A DNA stretch of 64,000 nt from Sphingobacterium hungaricum (GCF_015210005.1 NZ_MU158697.1:638178-702177); one strand, 5' to 3'. Positions 53,430 through 62,100 are shown, numbered from the stretch's first letter. Numbers and translations are program-made. The notes: a model not told the origin generated them from the sequence alone.

Positions 53430-54815
53430 ATGAACTATTCTACAATTAAAAAAACAGCTGTTGCAGCATCTTTAGTAGCCGCTTTAGGCTTCGCAGAGAC
53501 TGCACAAGCGCAAACTACACCAACGGTATTCGGCGGAAGAAGCCAATACAGAACTTGGTCTATCGGTCTTCAAGGTGGTATTACTACTCCTAACGTTATC
53601 GTTGGTGGTTCTCAACCTTTCGGACAAAAAGTTGGTTTATTCCAAAACAAAGTTGGTGAGTATTATGGATTAACTATCCGTAAACAATTCTCTCACTTAT
53701 TCGGTTTAGAGTTAGAAGGTAACCGTGGTCGTATCAAAACTTACAACCATGATGTTTCTGGTCCTGCTGCAGAAGGTGCTTATGGCGCTCGTTCAGTTGA
53801 GACTTCAGTAAACTGGGCAAGTAGCTTAAATGGTGTTTTCCAATTAGGAACAATTGACTTCTTAAGAAGAGAAAATGCAGTTAACTTCTACGCTAAAGTT
53901 GGTTTAGGTGTTATGGCATTCAACCCTGTTCAATACAGCGACAATGACTTCAACACTGTTGTTTATGATAACAAAGGTAACTGGGGTGAAGAATTATTCG
54001 GAGATCGCGAAGCTACTGGCGACAGAGATTTCAGAATGGCAGCTTACGTGCCAGTAGGTGTTGGTGTTAAATTCAAATTATCTGAGGTTGTTGCGTTGAA
54101 CTTAGGATACACAATGAACTTTACTGATGATAACTGGTTATACGGATCAGGTAGAACAGATTACAAAGGAAAATTCTCTAACGTTTATGGTGGTTTAGAA
54201 TTCACTTTAGGTTCTCGTGATAAAGAAAGTTTAACTTTCACAAACCCAGTTGCTACTTTATATGATGAGTTGAAAGATCCATCTTTACGTAACGAAGTTG
54301 AAGCTTTAAAACAACGTGTTTCTACTTTAGAAGGAACTGTTGATCAATTAAGCAAAGATTCTGATGGTGACGGAGTATCTGATAAATTTGACAAATGTCC
54401 TAACACTCCTGCTGGAACTCAAGTAGATGGTGCTGGATGTCCAATCAAATTCCCAACTCCTCCAGCTGTAACAACTCCTGGAACTCAGTCTGGTTACTTT
54501 GCTCCAATTCAATTTGAATTTGATAGCTCAGTATTAAAAACTGAATCTTACTCAACTTTAGATAAATTAGCTAAAGAATTACGTGATAACAAATCATCAG
54601 TTACTTTAGACGGATATGCTTCTGCAGAAGGTACTGAAGCTTACAACGTAAACTTATCTAAAGACCGTGCTAACGCAGTTAAACAATACTTAGTTAACGC
54701 TGGTGTTGCTGCTTCAAGCATCAATGCAAACGGACTTGGTGAGGCTAACCCAATTGCATCTAATGCAACTGAAGAAGGTCGCGTTCAAAACCGTCGTGTT
54801 GAGATCAAAAAATAA
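53430..54815 (+). CDS. OmpA family outer-membrane porin-like protein
   Basis: 461 aa. Signal peptide 1-27 (ending AQAQ). An N-terminal beta-barrel spans about 35-265, and a short helical linker (about 285-305) precedes a thrombospondin-3 calcium-type repeat (DSDGDGVSDKFDKCPNTPAGT). The C-terminal OmpA peptidoglycan-binding domain (about 355-461) has FEFDSSVLK, GYASAEGTEAYN and NRRVEI. Consistent codon choice across the gene and a long leader suggest high expression. It anchors the outer membrane to peptidoglycan. Terminator at 54844-54871. Confidence 0.95.
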   Translation: MNYSTIKKTAVAASLVAALGFAETAQAQTTPTVFGGRSQYRTWSIGLQGGITTPNVIVGGSQPFGQKVGLFQNKVGEYYGLTIRKQFSHLFGLELEGNRGRIKTYNHDVSGPAAEGAYGARSVETSVNWASSLNGVFQLGTIDFLRRENAVNFYAKVGLGVMAFNPVQYSDNDFNTVVYDNKGNWGEELFGDREATGDRDFRMAAYVPVGVGVKFKLSEVVALNLGYTMNFTDDNWLYGSGRTDYKGKFSNVYGGLEFTLGSRDKESLTFTNPVATLYDELKDPSLRNEVEALKQRVSTLEGTVDQLSKDSDGDGVSDKFDKCPNTPAGTQVDGAGCPIKFPTPPAVTTPGTQSGYFAPIQFEFDSSVLKTESYSTLDKLAKELRDNKSSVTLDGYASAEGTEAYNVNLSKDRANAVKQYLVNAGVAASSINANGLGEANPIASNATEEGRVQNRRVEIKK

Positions 54816-54843
54816 GACAATACGTTAAACGTATTTATTATAC

Positions 54844-54871
54844 AAAAGCCGATTCTTAGGAATCGGCTTTT
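54844..54871 (+). terminator. Intrinsic terminator of ompA
   Basis: A 12-bp stem (AAAAGCCGATTC, 54844-54855, with its complement at 54860-54871) has loop TTAG and continues into TTTTTTG. It lies 29 nt after the ompA stop. Confidence 0.92.
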
Positions 54872-54888
54872 TTGTGTTTAAATTTTCG

Positions 54889-54896
54889 TATTTTTG
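54889..54896 (+). promoter_or_regulatory. -7 box upstream of the TPR-aroE operon
   Basis: TATTTTTG is an exact TAnnTTTG match. It is followed after 5 nt by a four-codon open frame (ATG at 54902, stop 54914-54916) and, about 100 nt downstream, by the TPR gene at 54997. Confidence 0.4.
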
Positions 54897-54996
54897 TAAT
54901 AATGTTAGTTTGTTAATATCTCTTTATTAAAACATTCAAATAATTATTTTATCTTCATTTAAGTTGAAGAAATCGTACTAATAAGAAAGGGCTATA

Positions 54997-56406
54997 ATGG
55001 ACGAAGAATTTGAATTTGATTCTCCCGAAGAACAAAAATTATCTGTAGATCGTTATGAGGAAATGCTGCGTAACGATGATCAATACTTCTTTGACGCTAG
55101 AATCTTGGATGGAATCATCGATTATTACATTGAAAAAAATGATCCAGTAAAGGCATTAGAAGTAGTTGATTTTGCTGTCAATCAGCATGCTTTTGACACT
55201 GGTTTTCTGATTAAGAAAACTGAACTGTTAATCAGCATGATAAAATTAGAAGAGGCATTATTCATCATTAATAAAGCTGAATTATTGGAACCTTCTGAAC
55301 CTTTAGTTTATTTGCTAAAAGGGACAATCTATGCTGCACTTAAAGACTTAGAGGAAGCTGAGAAATATTTCCATATCGCTTTAGATTTAAGCGATGACAA
55401 AGAAGATATTTATTATCAGCTCTCAAATCTCTATCAGTTTCAGCGCGACTACAAAAAAGCGATTAGCTATTTAAAGAAAACTCTTAAGGTCAACAAAGAT
55501 CATGAAGATGCATTATATGATATTTTCTTTTGCTATGAAATATTGGAGCAAATTGAAGAAGGGATTTTATTTTTCAAAAGTTACATTGACAACAATCCCT
55601 ATTCTTATGAAGCCTGGTATAATTTAGGAAATTCATACCATAAGCTAGAAAAATTTGAAGAAGCGATAGATGCATATGATTATGCTATTTTGATACAAGA
55701 GAATTTTTCTTCCGCTTACTTTAATAAAGGAAATGCGTTGGTGAATCTGGACCGTTTCAACGAAGCCATAGCTGTCTATAAACATACGTTTGAGTTCGAA
55801 CCTCCAAACGCAGATACATATTGCGCTTTAGGCGAATGTTATGAAAAACTTGAAGACATGGAGGAGGCTCGCAAATACTATAAAAAAGCAGTCAAGCTCG
55901 ATCAATATCTGGCGGATGCTTGGTTCGGAATCGGAGTAACGCTAGATTCTGAGGAACGCCATTTTGAGTCCTTGCACTTTTACAAGAAAGCCCTTGACAT
56001 TGACCCAATAAATCCAGACTATTGGTTTGCGATTGCGGATGCAAGATATAAGCTAAGACAAATAGAAGAGGCTGAACTAGCTTATGCTAAAGTCGTGGAA
56101 TTCAATCCAACAGATGTGGATGCATGGCTGGATTTTTCGTCCATATATTTTGAGCAGAATAAATATGAGGAAGCAATCCATACTATTTCCGAAGGTATAA
56201 AATGCAATCCGGATGCAGCAGAATTGTATTACAGAATGGTAGCTTATTTATTTGCAAATGGGCAATACAATGAAGCCTTGAATTTTTTAGAGCTTGCATT
56301 AACAACAGATCCGTCGAAACATACTATTTTATTTGATTACCTACCGCAGTTACAGGGAAATCAAATCATCGTCGATATCATTAAAAAATATGCGCCTAAA
56401 GGATGA
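54997..56406 (+). CDS. Cytoplasmic TPR protein
   Basis: 469 aa without a signal peptide. About eleven consecutive TPR motifs fill residues 40-455, with the TPR spacing of A-Y-x-x-L-G-N and A-x-x-x-Y-x-x-A clear in AWYNLGNSYHKLEKFEEAID and related units. The acidic N-terminus is MDEEFEFDSPEE. It is a conserved Bacteroidota gene ahead of aroE and gldD, but its role is unknown to me. The stop codon overlaps the aroE start (ATGA). Confidence 0.88.
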   Translation: MDEEFEFDSPEEQKLSVDRYEEMLRNDDQYFFDARILDGIIDYYIEKNDPVKALEVVDFAVNQHAFDTGFLIKKTELLISMIKLEEALFIINKAELLEPSEPLVYLLKGTIYAALKDLEEAEKYFHIALDLSDDKEDIYYQLSNLYQFQRDYKKAISYLKKTLKVNKDHEDALYDIFFCYEILEQIEEGILFFKSYIDNNPYSYEAWYNLGNSYHKLEKFEEAIDAYDYAILIQENFSSAYFNKGNALVNLDRFNEAIAVYKHTFEFEPPNADTYCALGECYEKLEDMEEARKYYKKAVKLDQYLADAWFGIGVTLDSEERHFESLHFYKKALDIDPINPDYWFAIADARYKLRQIEEAELAYAKVVEFNPTDVDAWLDFSSIYFEQNKYEEAIHTISEGIKCNPDAAELYYRMVAYLFANGQYNEALNFLELALTTDPSKHTILFDYLPQLQGNQIIVDIIKKYAPKG

Positions 56407-57149
56407 AGAAATTAGGTTTGATTGGTAAGACGCTAGGGCATTCTTTCTCGAAAAAATACTATCTGGAGAAATTTGAAAGAGAAAACATCAGGGATATTGA
56501 TTACGATCTATACGAGTTAAGCGCTATCGAAAAATTCAAAGAGCTCTACGAATCAGAACCTCAATTGGCAGGCGTAAACATTACAATTCCCTATAAGGAA
56601 GAGGCGCTGGCTTATATGGATGAACTTTCTCCCGAAGCGAATGAGATTCGGGCGATTAATTGTGTTCGAATTGCCAGAAATGATGGCGAAATTAAACTAA
56701 AAGGATTTAATACCGATGCGTATGGTTTCGAAGAATCGTTTAAGAAACAGTTGTTGCCAAGCCATAAGAAAGCTCTAATTTTAGGCAATGGGGGTGCAAC
56801 CAAAGCCGTTATTTATGTATTAAATAAATTAGGAATCGATTTCTTAATCGTCAGCAGAAAAGAAAGTGCTGATTCAATCACCTACGCAGAGCTTAGTCCT
56901 GAGTTGATGAAAGAACATCAAATAATTATAAACTGCAGTCCAGTAGGAACATATCCGCTTATCGATGCAAGTCCAGATATTCCATACGAATTTATCAGCG
57001 ACCAACATTACCTCTACGACTTAATCTATAATCCCGAAGAAACTCTCTTCTTGAGAACAGGTCGTGAAAAAGGTGCTGTTACAAAAAACGGACTTGACAT
57101 GTTGATTCTTCAGGCCGAAAAAAATTGGGAGATTTGGAATCAGGAATAA
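56403..57149 (+). CDS. aroE: Shikimate dehydrogenase
   Basis: 248 aa. NADPH-dependent reduction of 3-dehydroshikimate to shikimate in aromatic amino-acid synthesis. The substrate-binding GKTLGHSFSKKYY, NITIPYKEEAL with the catalytic Lys, NTDAYGF with the catalytic Asp, and the nucleotide loop GNGGATKAV are all present. It is on the short side of the family (usually 270-290 aa), typical for Bacteroidota. It overlaps the TPR gene by 4 nt (ATGA) and gldD by 25 nt. Confidence 0.95.
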   Translation: MKKLGLIGKTLGHSFSKKYYLEKFERENIRDIDYDLYELSAIEKFKELYESEPQLAGVNITIPYKEEALAYMDELSPEANEIRAINCVRIARNDGEIKLKGFNTDAYGFEESFKKQLLPSHKKALILGNGGATKAVIYVLNKLGIDFLIVSRKESADSITYAELSPELMKEHQIIINCSPVGTYPLIDASPDIPYEFISDQHYLYDLIYNPEETLFLRTGREKGAVTKNGLDMLILQAEKNWEIWNQE

Positions 57150-57721
57150 AATTTTTATGCCTAGGGATAATCTCCGTTATGTTGCTGCTTTCTTGTGGGC
57201 AAGCTGATTTTAGCCCGAAACCAAGAGGGTACTATCGAATTGATTTGCCTCAGAAAATCTATCAGGTTGCGAATACAGGATGTCCGTTTTCTTTCGAAAT
57301 ACCAACCTATTCCAATTTAAAAGATGACACGAACAAAGGTGCACAACCATGCTGGAAAAACCTTGAGTTTCCACAATTCAATGCTATTCTTCATATCAGT
57401 TATTTTGACATCAATCAACAGACTACATTTGATCAGTTAACGGAAGACGCTCGAACATTTGTTTTTAAACACACTAGCAAAGCAAGTGCTATAGACCAAA
57501 AGCCAATCAATATCCCCGAAACGTCTGTGTATGGATTACAATACGACATTAAAGGAAATACAGCATCAAACACGCAGTTTTACGTGTCCGACAGTTCTCG
57601 GCATTACCTTCGGGCTGCTTTATATTTCAATGAAAAACCCAACATCGATTCCATTCAGCCTGTTTTAAATTTTTTGAAGCAGGACATCGAGACGCTGATC
57701 AATACGTTAAGCTGGAAATAA
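57125..57721 (+). CDS. gldD: GldD-like lipoprotein
   Basis: About 198 aa. A lipoprotein signal (GIKFLCLGIISVMLLLSC) with lipobox Cys24 is followed by the GldD signature KPRGYYRIDLPQKIYQ, CPFSFEIPTYS and CWKNLEFPQFNAILHISY. In gliding flavobacteria GldD is required for gliding and type IX secretion; in non-gliding relatives it is kept with an unclear role. No in-frame ATG precedes the signal peptide, so the start must be TTG at 57125 or 57134, inside the end of aroE. The only in-frame ATG (57179) would leave too short a signal. Confidence 0.88.
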   Translation: MGDLESGIKFLCLGIISVMLLLSCGQADFSPKPRGYYRIDLPQKIYQVANTGCPFSFEIPTYSNLKDDTNKGAQPCWKNLEFPQFNAILHISYFDINQQTTFDQLTEDARTFVFKHTSKASAIDQKPINIPETSVYGLQYDIKGNTASNTQFYVSDSSRHYLRAALYFNEKPNIDSIQPVLNFLKQDIETLINTLSWK

Positions 57722-57725
57722 TTAC

Positions 57726-57733
57726 TATTTTTG
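57726..57733 (+). promoter_or_regulatory. -7 box directly upstream of the MBL-fold hydrolase start codon
   Basis: TATTTTTG is an exact TAnnTTTG match ending 3 nt before the ATG at 57737; no -33 TTG is visible. It could be a secondary promoter inside the operon, or chance. Confidence 0.3.
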
Positions 57734-57736
57734 AAC

Positions 57737-58378
57737 ATGTTACATATCCATCATTTTGTCTTCAATCCTTACCAAGAGAATACGTATCTAATTTATTCCG
57801 ATCAGGGAGACTGTATTATTATTGATCCTGGAATGTCTTCAAAGCGGGAAGAAGATGAATTTGTTTCGTTTATTCAGGAGAATAATCTATTGCCTATCGC
57901 TTTATTAAATACGCATTGTCATGTCGACCATGTTTTAGGGAACAAGTTTGTCGCAGATACCTATAATTTATTGCCCCAATTTCATGAAGGCGAAATCCCA
58001 CTATTAGTGGAAGTTCAGAATTATGCACCGCAAATGGGAATTCGTTATGATGTTTCTCCTATCGGTGAAACCTTTTTGGACGAAGAAAGCCTGATTTCAA
58101 TTGGAGGCTATGACCTTTCTTGCATATTGGCTCCCGGACATTCTCCGGCTCATTTGTGTTTTTATTCTTATGATTTTAATTTCCTTATTGGTGGCGATGT
58201 TCTCTTCAGGAATAGCATTGGGCGAACGGACTTACCCGGAGGAAATCATTCCCAGCTGTTAGATAGCATTTCAAAAAAGATTTACACCTTGCCTGAAGAA
58301 ACAACAGTTTATCCAGGACATGGGCCAAGTACAACGATTGGCTATGAGAAGCAAACCAACCCATTTATTAGAGGATAA
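57737..58378 (+). CDS. MBL-fold metallo-hydrolase (glyoxalase II-like)
   Basis: About 213 aa. The dinuclear metal motif THCHVDH is complete (about residues 57-63). Further ligands are in LAPGHSPAHLCFY and the C-terminal VYPGHGPSTT, with IGGDVLFRNSIGRTDLPGG between them. It is most like the YcbL/glyoxalase II-type thioester hydrolases; the substrate is unknown. ATG 57737 is chosen over the in-frame TTG at 57731, which is part of a -7 box. It lies between gldD (15-nt gap) and the permease gene (9-nt gap). Confidence 0.9.
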   Translation: MLHIHHFVFNPYQENTYLIYSDQGDCIIIDPGMSSKREEDEFVSFIQENNLLPIALLNTHCHVDHVLGNKFVADTYNLLPQFHEGEIPLLVEVQNYAPQMGIRYDVSPIGETFLDEESLISIGGYDLSCILAPGHSPAHLCFYSYDFNFLIGGDVLFRNSIGRTDLPGGNHSQLLDSISKKIYTLPEETTVYPGHGPSTTIGYEKQTNPFIRG

Positions 58379-58387
58379 ACGATAAAA

Positions 58388-59620
58388 ATGAGGCTGCCAT
58401 TATTTTTCGCGAAACGCTATTTATTTTCCAAAAAATCGGTAAATGCTATTAATATCATCTCTGGTATTAGCGTTGTCGGCGTTTTGGTTAGTAGCGCAGC
58501 CTTAGTTATTGTGCTGTCTTTTTACAACGGGATGGAAAAATTTATCCTATCTCAATACAGCACGTTTTCACCAGATTTCAGAATAGAACCTGCTACTGGC
58601 AAATTTTTTGAAACTAGCAACGATGCCTTTAAGCATTTACGTTCTCAATCTTACATGGAGAGTTATAGTGAAGTACTTGAAGATAAAGTATTGGTGCAAT
58701 ATAATGGCCTCCAAATCGTTGGCATGGTCAAAGGAATTGAACCTCAAAGCCTGTCATTGCATACCGATGAAAACATGCTCTATGCTGGAAAGTATGCTTT
58801 GTACAGTGACCAAACCGCTTTTGCAATCATAGGCGCACAGATCCAGTCCAACTTACAGATTCCATTGCAATCAATCAATAATGCGATTCAATTAATCACG
58901 CCTAGAAAAGGCAATGTCAACAGCGCAAATCCGATGGACGATGTGACGATTCGACGAATTGCTGTAGGTGGCGTACTGACTTATCAACCGGGATTTGATG
59001 ATTTAATTATAATTCCCATCGACTCCGCTAAAAGTCTATTGAATGAATACGACAAAATTTCTGCAGTTGAAATAAACCTAAAAGACGATCAGCTTCAGCA
59101 TACAATTCAAAAACAGATTGAAGCGGACTTAGGAGAAAATTATTTGATAAAAAACAGAGAACAACAAAATCCGACGCTGTACAAAACGGTGCAGTCTGAA
59201 AAATGGATTGTGTTTTTTATAGTGACTTTAATTGGAGTTATCGCAATCTTCAATATCATCGGCTCCTTGACCATGCTTGTATTGGATAAGAAAAAAGATA
59301 TGCTTGTCTTAAAAAGTTTAGGTGCAGAGAACAAACTGATCCACAATATTTTCTTTATTGAGGGCGTATTAATTGCCCTTTTGGGAAGTGTCGGAGGAAT
59401 TGTGCTAGGATTAGCTTTTTGTCTTTTACAAGAATATTTTGGACTTGTAACCACCGGTGGATCCAATGCGATTTTCGATGCCTACCCTATTGACATTCGA
59501 ATCATGGACTTTATCATTGTGTTTTTAACAGTAATGATCGTCTCAACAATTGTATCGTACTTAGCGTCTAAATTAAGTGTGAGAGAAATTGAGAAAGAAG
59601 CAATTCAAGCTGTCGATTAG
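58388..59620 (+). CDS. LolC/LolE-type FtsX-like permease
   Basis: 410 aa. One helix at about 22-45 is followed by a large periplasmic MacB-like domain (about 46-270) and three C-terminal helices with the FtsX signature (IGVIAIFNIIGSLTMLVLDKKKDM and ALLGSVGGIVLGLAF). The N-terminal RLPLFFAKRYLFSKKSVNAINIISGISV is typical of LolC/E. It is expected to extract lipoproteins from the inner membrane with a LolD ATPase encoded elsewhere. The stop codon overlaps the stop of the convergent gene by 3 bases. Confidence 0.92.
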   Translation: MRLPLFFAKRYLFSKKSVNAINIISGISVVGVLVSSAALVIVLSFYNGMEKFILSQYSTFSPDFRIEPATGKFFETSNDAFKHLRSQSYMESYSEVLEDKVLVQYNGLQIVGMVKGIEPQSLSLHTDENMLYAGKYALYSDQTAFAIIGAQIQSNLQIPLQSINNAIQLITPRKGNVNSANPMDDVTIRRIAVGGVLTYQPGFDDLIIIPIDSAKSLLNEYDKISAVEINLKDDQLQHTIQKQIEADLGENYLIKNREQQNPTLYKTVQSEKWIVFFIVTLIGVIAIFNIIGSLTMLVLDKKKDMLVLKSLGAENKLIHNIFFIEGVLIALLGSVGGIVLGLAFCLLQEYFGLVTTGGSNAIFDAYPIDIRIMDFIIVFLTVMIVSTIVSYLASKLSVREIEKEAIQAVD

Positions 59621-60270
59621 TATTTCAGCTTTTCTCGGCTGTAATCTCCTCGCTTAATCTGATCGATCAATGCGCCCCAAGCGAAAGGATTCAACAGAGG
59701 ATTTGCAAAATTCTGATTGATTGCTTTATTGGATAGATTGCTATGGCGTTGCACATTCGTCTGTGATTGAATTTCTTCAGCACTCCTTGGCATAATTAAA
59801 GCTAAAGTGGACAATGCCTGCTGGGAAAGGTTTTTCTTCGCCATCATAATATCATCATCATTTAGATTTAACGCAAGAAAAGCAATCGTAAACTCTTCAA
59901 TACTGGCGTAAGGAAACGGAGGGCCTACAGTAACTGCCGGCAACTCTGTGACCATGCTTTTCATTTCGATATGAGCCGTATATTTATCCGAGTTGGTTTC
60001 TGGAATGACAAAAGTCAATGTTTCGTAACCGACAGAAGAAAAACTAATCGTATCGCCAACGTGGGCTACAAACGAGAAATAGCCTTCATGAGTCGCAGAA
60101 AATGTCTGATCTCCGTAACTTGTATTTCTCACAGTAACATAAGGCACCGTAATGTCAATTCCCTGTGCATAAATTAGCCCAGAAAACTGTACAAGTTTCT
60201 TCTGTTGCGCAAATGCTGAAGAGCAAACACAAAAAATCAAAAACAAGAATATAACTTTTCTACTTCTCAT
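59617..60270 (-). CDS. Secreted carboxypeptidase-like regulatory domain protein
   Basis: 217 aa. Signal peptide 1-21 (ending SSAFAQ). One CarboxypepD_reg-like beta-sandwich spans about 24-110 (FSGLIYAQGIDITVPYVTV; SFSSVGYETLTFVIP), then a helical C-terminal region without recognised family. No barrel follows, so it is a stand-alone version of the domain that precedes many Bacteroidota outer-membrane receptors. Its promoter has TAGCTTTG and upstream TTAAC repeats. Confidence 0.8.
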   Translation of the reverse strand: MRSRKVIFLFLIFCVCSSAFAQQKKLVQFSGLIYAQGIDITVPYVTVRNTSYGDQTFSATHEGYFSFVAHVGDTISFSSVGYETLTFVIPETNSDKYTAHIEMKSMVTELPAVTVGPPFPYASIEEFTIAFLALNLNDDDIMMAKKNLSQQALSTLALIMPRSAEEIQSQTNVQRHSNLSNKAINQNFANPLLNPFAWGALIDQIKRGDYSREKLKY

Positions 60271-60278
60271 AACTCTAA

Positions 60279-60286
60279 CAAAGCTA
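60279..60286 (-). promoter_or_regulatory. -7 box of the carboxypeptidase-like-domain gene
   Basis: Minus strand TAGCTTTG, an exact TAnnTTTG match, 8 nt before the ATG at 60270. There is no -33 TTG at normal spacing; instead TTAAC repeats (60308-60322) lie 21 bp upstream, suggesting activator dependence. Confidence 0.5.
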
Positions 60287-60301
60287 AGGAATTCAAAAAA
60301 T

Positions 60302-60322
60302 AATGCCGTTAAATAATGTTAA
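60302..60322. repeat. 21-bp repeat, copy 1 (GTTAA pair)
   Basis: AATGCCGTTAAA followed by TAATGTTAA. GTTAA occurs at 60308-60312 and 60318-60322, 10 bp apart. It is 20/21 identical to 60713-60733. It lies upstream of the minus-strand gene ending at 60270. Confidence 0.7.
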
Positions 60323-60340
60323 GTGATATTAACAAGTTTA

Positions 60341-60616
60341 TTACATTTGGTTCGGTGTGATCGCATTTGGATCATTCATGTCGGTCAGATTAATTGCCTC
60401 CACGGAAACAATCTCGGGAACAGCTTTTTTTATCGCTTGTTCCAATCCGGCTTTAAATGTCATTATACTCATCGAGCAGTTTGCACATGTGCCTAATAAA
60501 CGTAGTTTTACAACATTATCCGAGGTGATTTCCTGAATACTTACATTCCCACCATCTGTTTCCAAATAGGGTCTAATCGTGTCTAATGCTTGTTCGACTC
60601 TCTCTTGTAAGGTCAT
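60341..60616 (-). CDS. NifU C-terminal-domain (Nfu-type) iron-sulfur carrier
   Basis: 91 aa, a single Nfu domain. DTIRPYLETDGGNVSI and the cluster-binding GTCANCSMSIMTFK (CxxC motif) are intact. Such proteins carry Fe-S clusters to target enzymes. The rest of a NifU (IscU-like part) is absent, as usual for this short form. It sits alone between two copies of a 21-bp repeat and is divergent from bamD; no good own promoter is obvious. Confidence 0.92.
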   Translation of the reverse strand: MTLQERVEQALDTIRPYLETDGGNVSIQEITSDNVVKLRLLGTCANCSMSIMTFKAGLEQAIKKAVPEIVSVEAINLTDMNDPNAITPNQM

Positions 60617-60712
60617 CTTTACTTTTTATAATTTTAGTACCTTGTAAATATAATCAATTTATTCGCATTGAAATAAAATCATCTGGAATTCAACAACGAT
60701 ATGACACTGTAA

Positions 60713-60733
60713 AATGCCGTTAAAGAATGTTAA
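60713..60733. repeat. 21-bp repeat, copy 2 (GTTAA pair)
   Basis: AATGCCGTTAAA followed by GAATGTTAA. GTTAA at 60719-60723 and 60729-60733, again 10 bp apart. It lies in the divergent region between the nifU-like gene and bamD. Confidence 0.7.
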
Positions 60734-60794
60734 ATACCATGATTTCAACTCTTTTCCGTTGAAAAATTACGCTATCTTGCAACATAAATATTTA

Positions 60795-60825
60795 TTGACT
60801 ATTAGTATTAATTGACGTATCTTTG
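60795..60825 (+). promoter_or_regulatory. bamD-rpoZ-coaBC operon promoter, next to the start codon
   Basis: TTG (60795-60797), a 20-nt spacer and TATCTTTG (60818-60825), an exact consensus match, ending 4 nt before the ATG at 60830. Transcription is predicted to begin at or next to the start codon. Confidence 0.65.
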
Positions 60826-60829
60826 TAAA

Positions 60830-61744
60830 ATGTTTTTAAACAGCCGACATGTGGCTTTAATTGCCACTTTGATTATTGTATTATTTACAACTTCTTGTAA
60901 AAGTAAGTTTGAAAAGCTGCGTGCCAGCAATAACTTACAGATGAAGTACCAAGAGGCCATTAAATTCTATGAAAAAGGTAAATACAGCAAAGCGCAAACT
61001 TTGTTTTCTGATTTGATGATTAAGTATCGCGGTACCGCAGATGCAGAAGATTTGTATTACTACACCGCATATACAAGTTACAGATTAAAGGATTTTACTT
61101 CGGCTCGTTACCATTTCAAGCAATTTGCTGTTACATTTCCGAATAGTGTTCGAGCAGAAGAATGTCGATTTATGTCGGCCTACTGTTTTTACATTGATTC
61201 CCCTCGTTCAAATTTAGATCAGGACAATACGAAAAAAGCTATCGACGAATTGCAGCTTTTTGTGAATTTGTATCCAGAGTCTGAGCGCTCGAAAGAAGCA
61301 GGTGAATTAATTCAAAACCTGAGAGACAAACTAGAGAAAAAAGCATTTGACAACGCTAAGCTATATTTCAATATGGGTTTAGCGGATGATTATAGAGCAG
61401 CGGTAATTGCATTGGAAAATGTATTAAGAGATTATCCAGACACAAAATATGCTGAAGAAGCTGAGTTTCTGATGGTGAAATCTCAATATTTATTTGCTGA
61501 TAACAGTTTCCCTTACCGTCAGGAAGCCCGTTTCAATGATGCGATTGATTATTATGAATCGTTTATTGAGCATTATCCTCAAAGCAAGTATAGAAACGAA
61601 GCAGATAATCTTCGCTCAAGTGCAGAAAAGAAAATCGTGATTGCGGTCAAGCGCATGAATGAAATTGACAAATTGCGTCAACAACAAGAAAGTGAATTAG
61701 GTGTCACTGCGCAAGAGAACACTGAAACCACACAAGTTAATTAA
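60830..61744 (+). CDS. bamD: Outer membrane assembly lipoprotein BamD
   Basis: About 304 aa. A lipoprotein signal with Cys23 (LFTTSCKSK) is followed by five TPR units (about 45-270) typical of YfiO/BamD, for example EAIKFYEKGKYSKAQTLFSD, TARYHFKQF-like FTSARYHFKQFAVTFPNS, and AIDYYESFIEHYPQSKY. It works with BamA to insert barrel proteins. The ATG at 60830 is used, since the in-frame TTG at 60812 overlaps the promoter. First gene of the conserved bamD-rpoZ-coaBC unit. Confidence 0.92.
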   Translation: MFLNSRHVALIATLIIVLFTTSCKSKFEKLRASNNLQMKYQEAIKFYEKGKYSKAQTLFSDLMIKYRGTADAEDLYYYTAYTSYRLKDFTSARYHFKQFAVTFPNSVRAEECRFMSAYCFYIDSPRSNLDQDNTKKAIDELQLFVNLYPESERSKEAGELIQNLRDKLEKKAFDNAKLYFNMGLADDYRAAVIALENVLRDYPDTKYAEEAEFLMVKSQYLFADNSFPYRQEARFNDAIDYYESFIEHYPQSKYRNEADNLRSSAEKKIVIAVKRMNEIDKLRQQQESELGVTAQENTETTQVN

Positions 61745-61762
61745 AAGAAATTATATATTGAT

Positions 61763-62089
61763 ATGAGTAATACTAAAACTATTGTTCCAAATTCTACGGT
61801 AACACGTGACTTAAGACAATTAGACGAAAGCACAGAAAACATTTACGAGTCAATCGTTGTGATTAGCAAAAGAGCAAATCAAATTTCAGTTGATCTTAAA
61901 GAAGAGTTGAACAACAAACTATCTGAGTTTGCTAGTAGCAATGATAATTTGGAAGAAGTATTTGAAAATCGTGAGCAAATCGAAATTTCAAAACACTACG
62001 AGCGCATGCCAAAACCAAGTTTAGTTGCTGTTGATGAATTCTTGAACAACAAAGTTTACTTTAGAAATCCTTCTAAAGAACAAGAATAA
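61763..62089 (+). CDS. rpoZ: DNA-directed RNA polymerase omega subunit (Bacteroidota type)
   Basis: 108 aa. The omega/Rpb6 core is recognisable as NIYESIVVISKRANQISVDLKEELNNKL (in pieces), followed by an acidic linker and a C-terminal extension. It helps assemble RNA polymerase by holding the beta' subunit. The position between bamD and coaBC, 18 nt after the former, is the usual one in this phylum and supports the call, as the sequence itself is divergent. Confidence 0.85.
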   Translation: MSNTKTIVPNSTVTRDLRQLDESTENIYESIVVISKRANQISVDLKEELNNKLSEFASSNDNLEEVFENREQIEISKHYERMPKPSLVAVDEFLNNKVYFRNPSKEQE

Positions 62090-62100
62090 TCGAATCTTTG

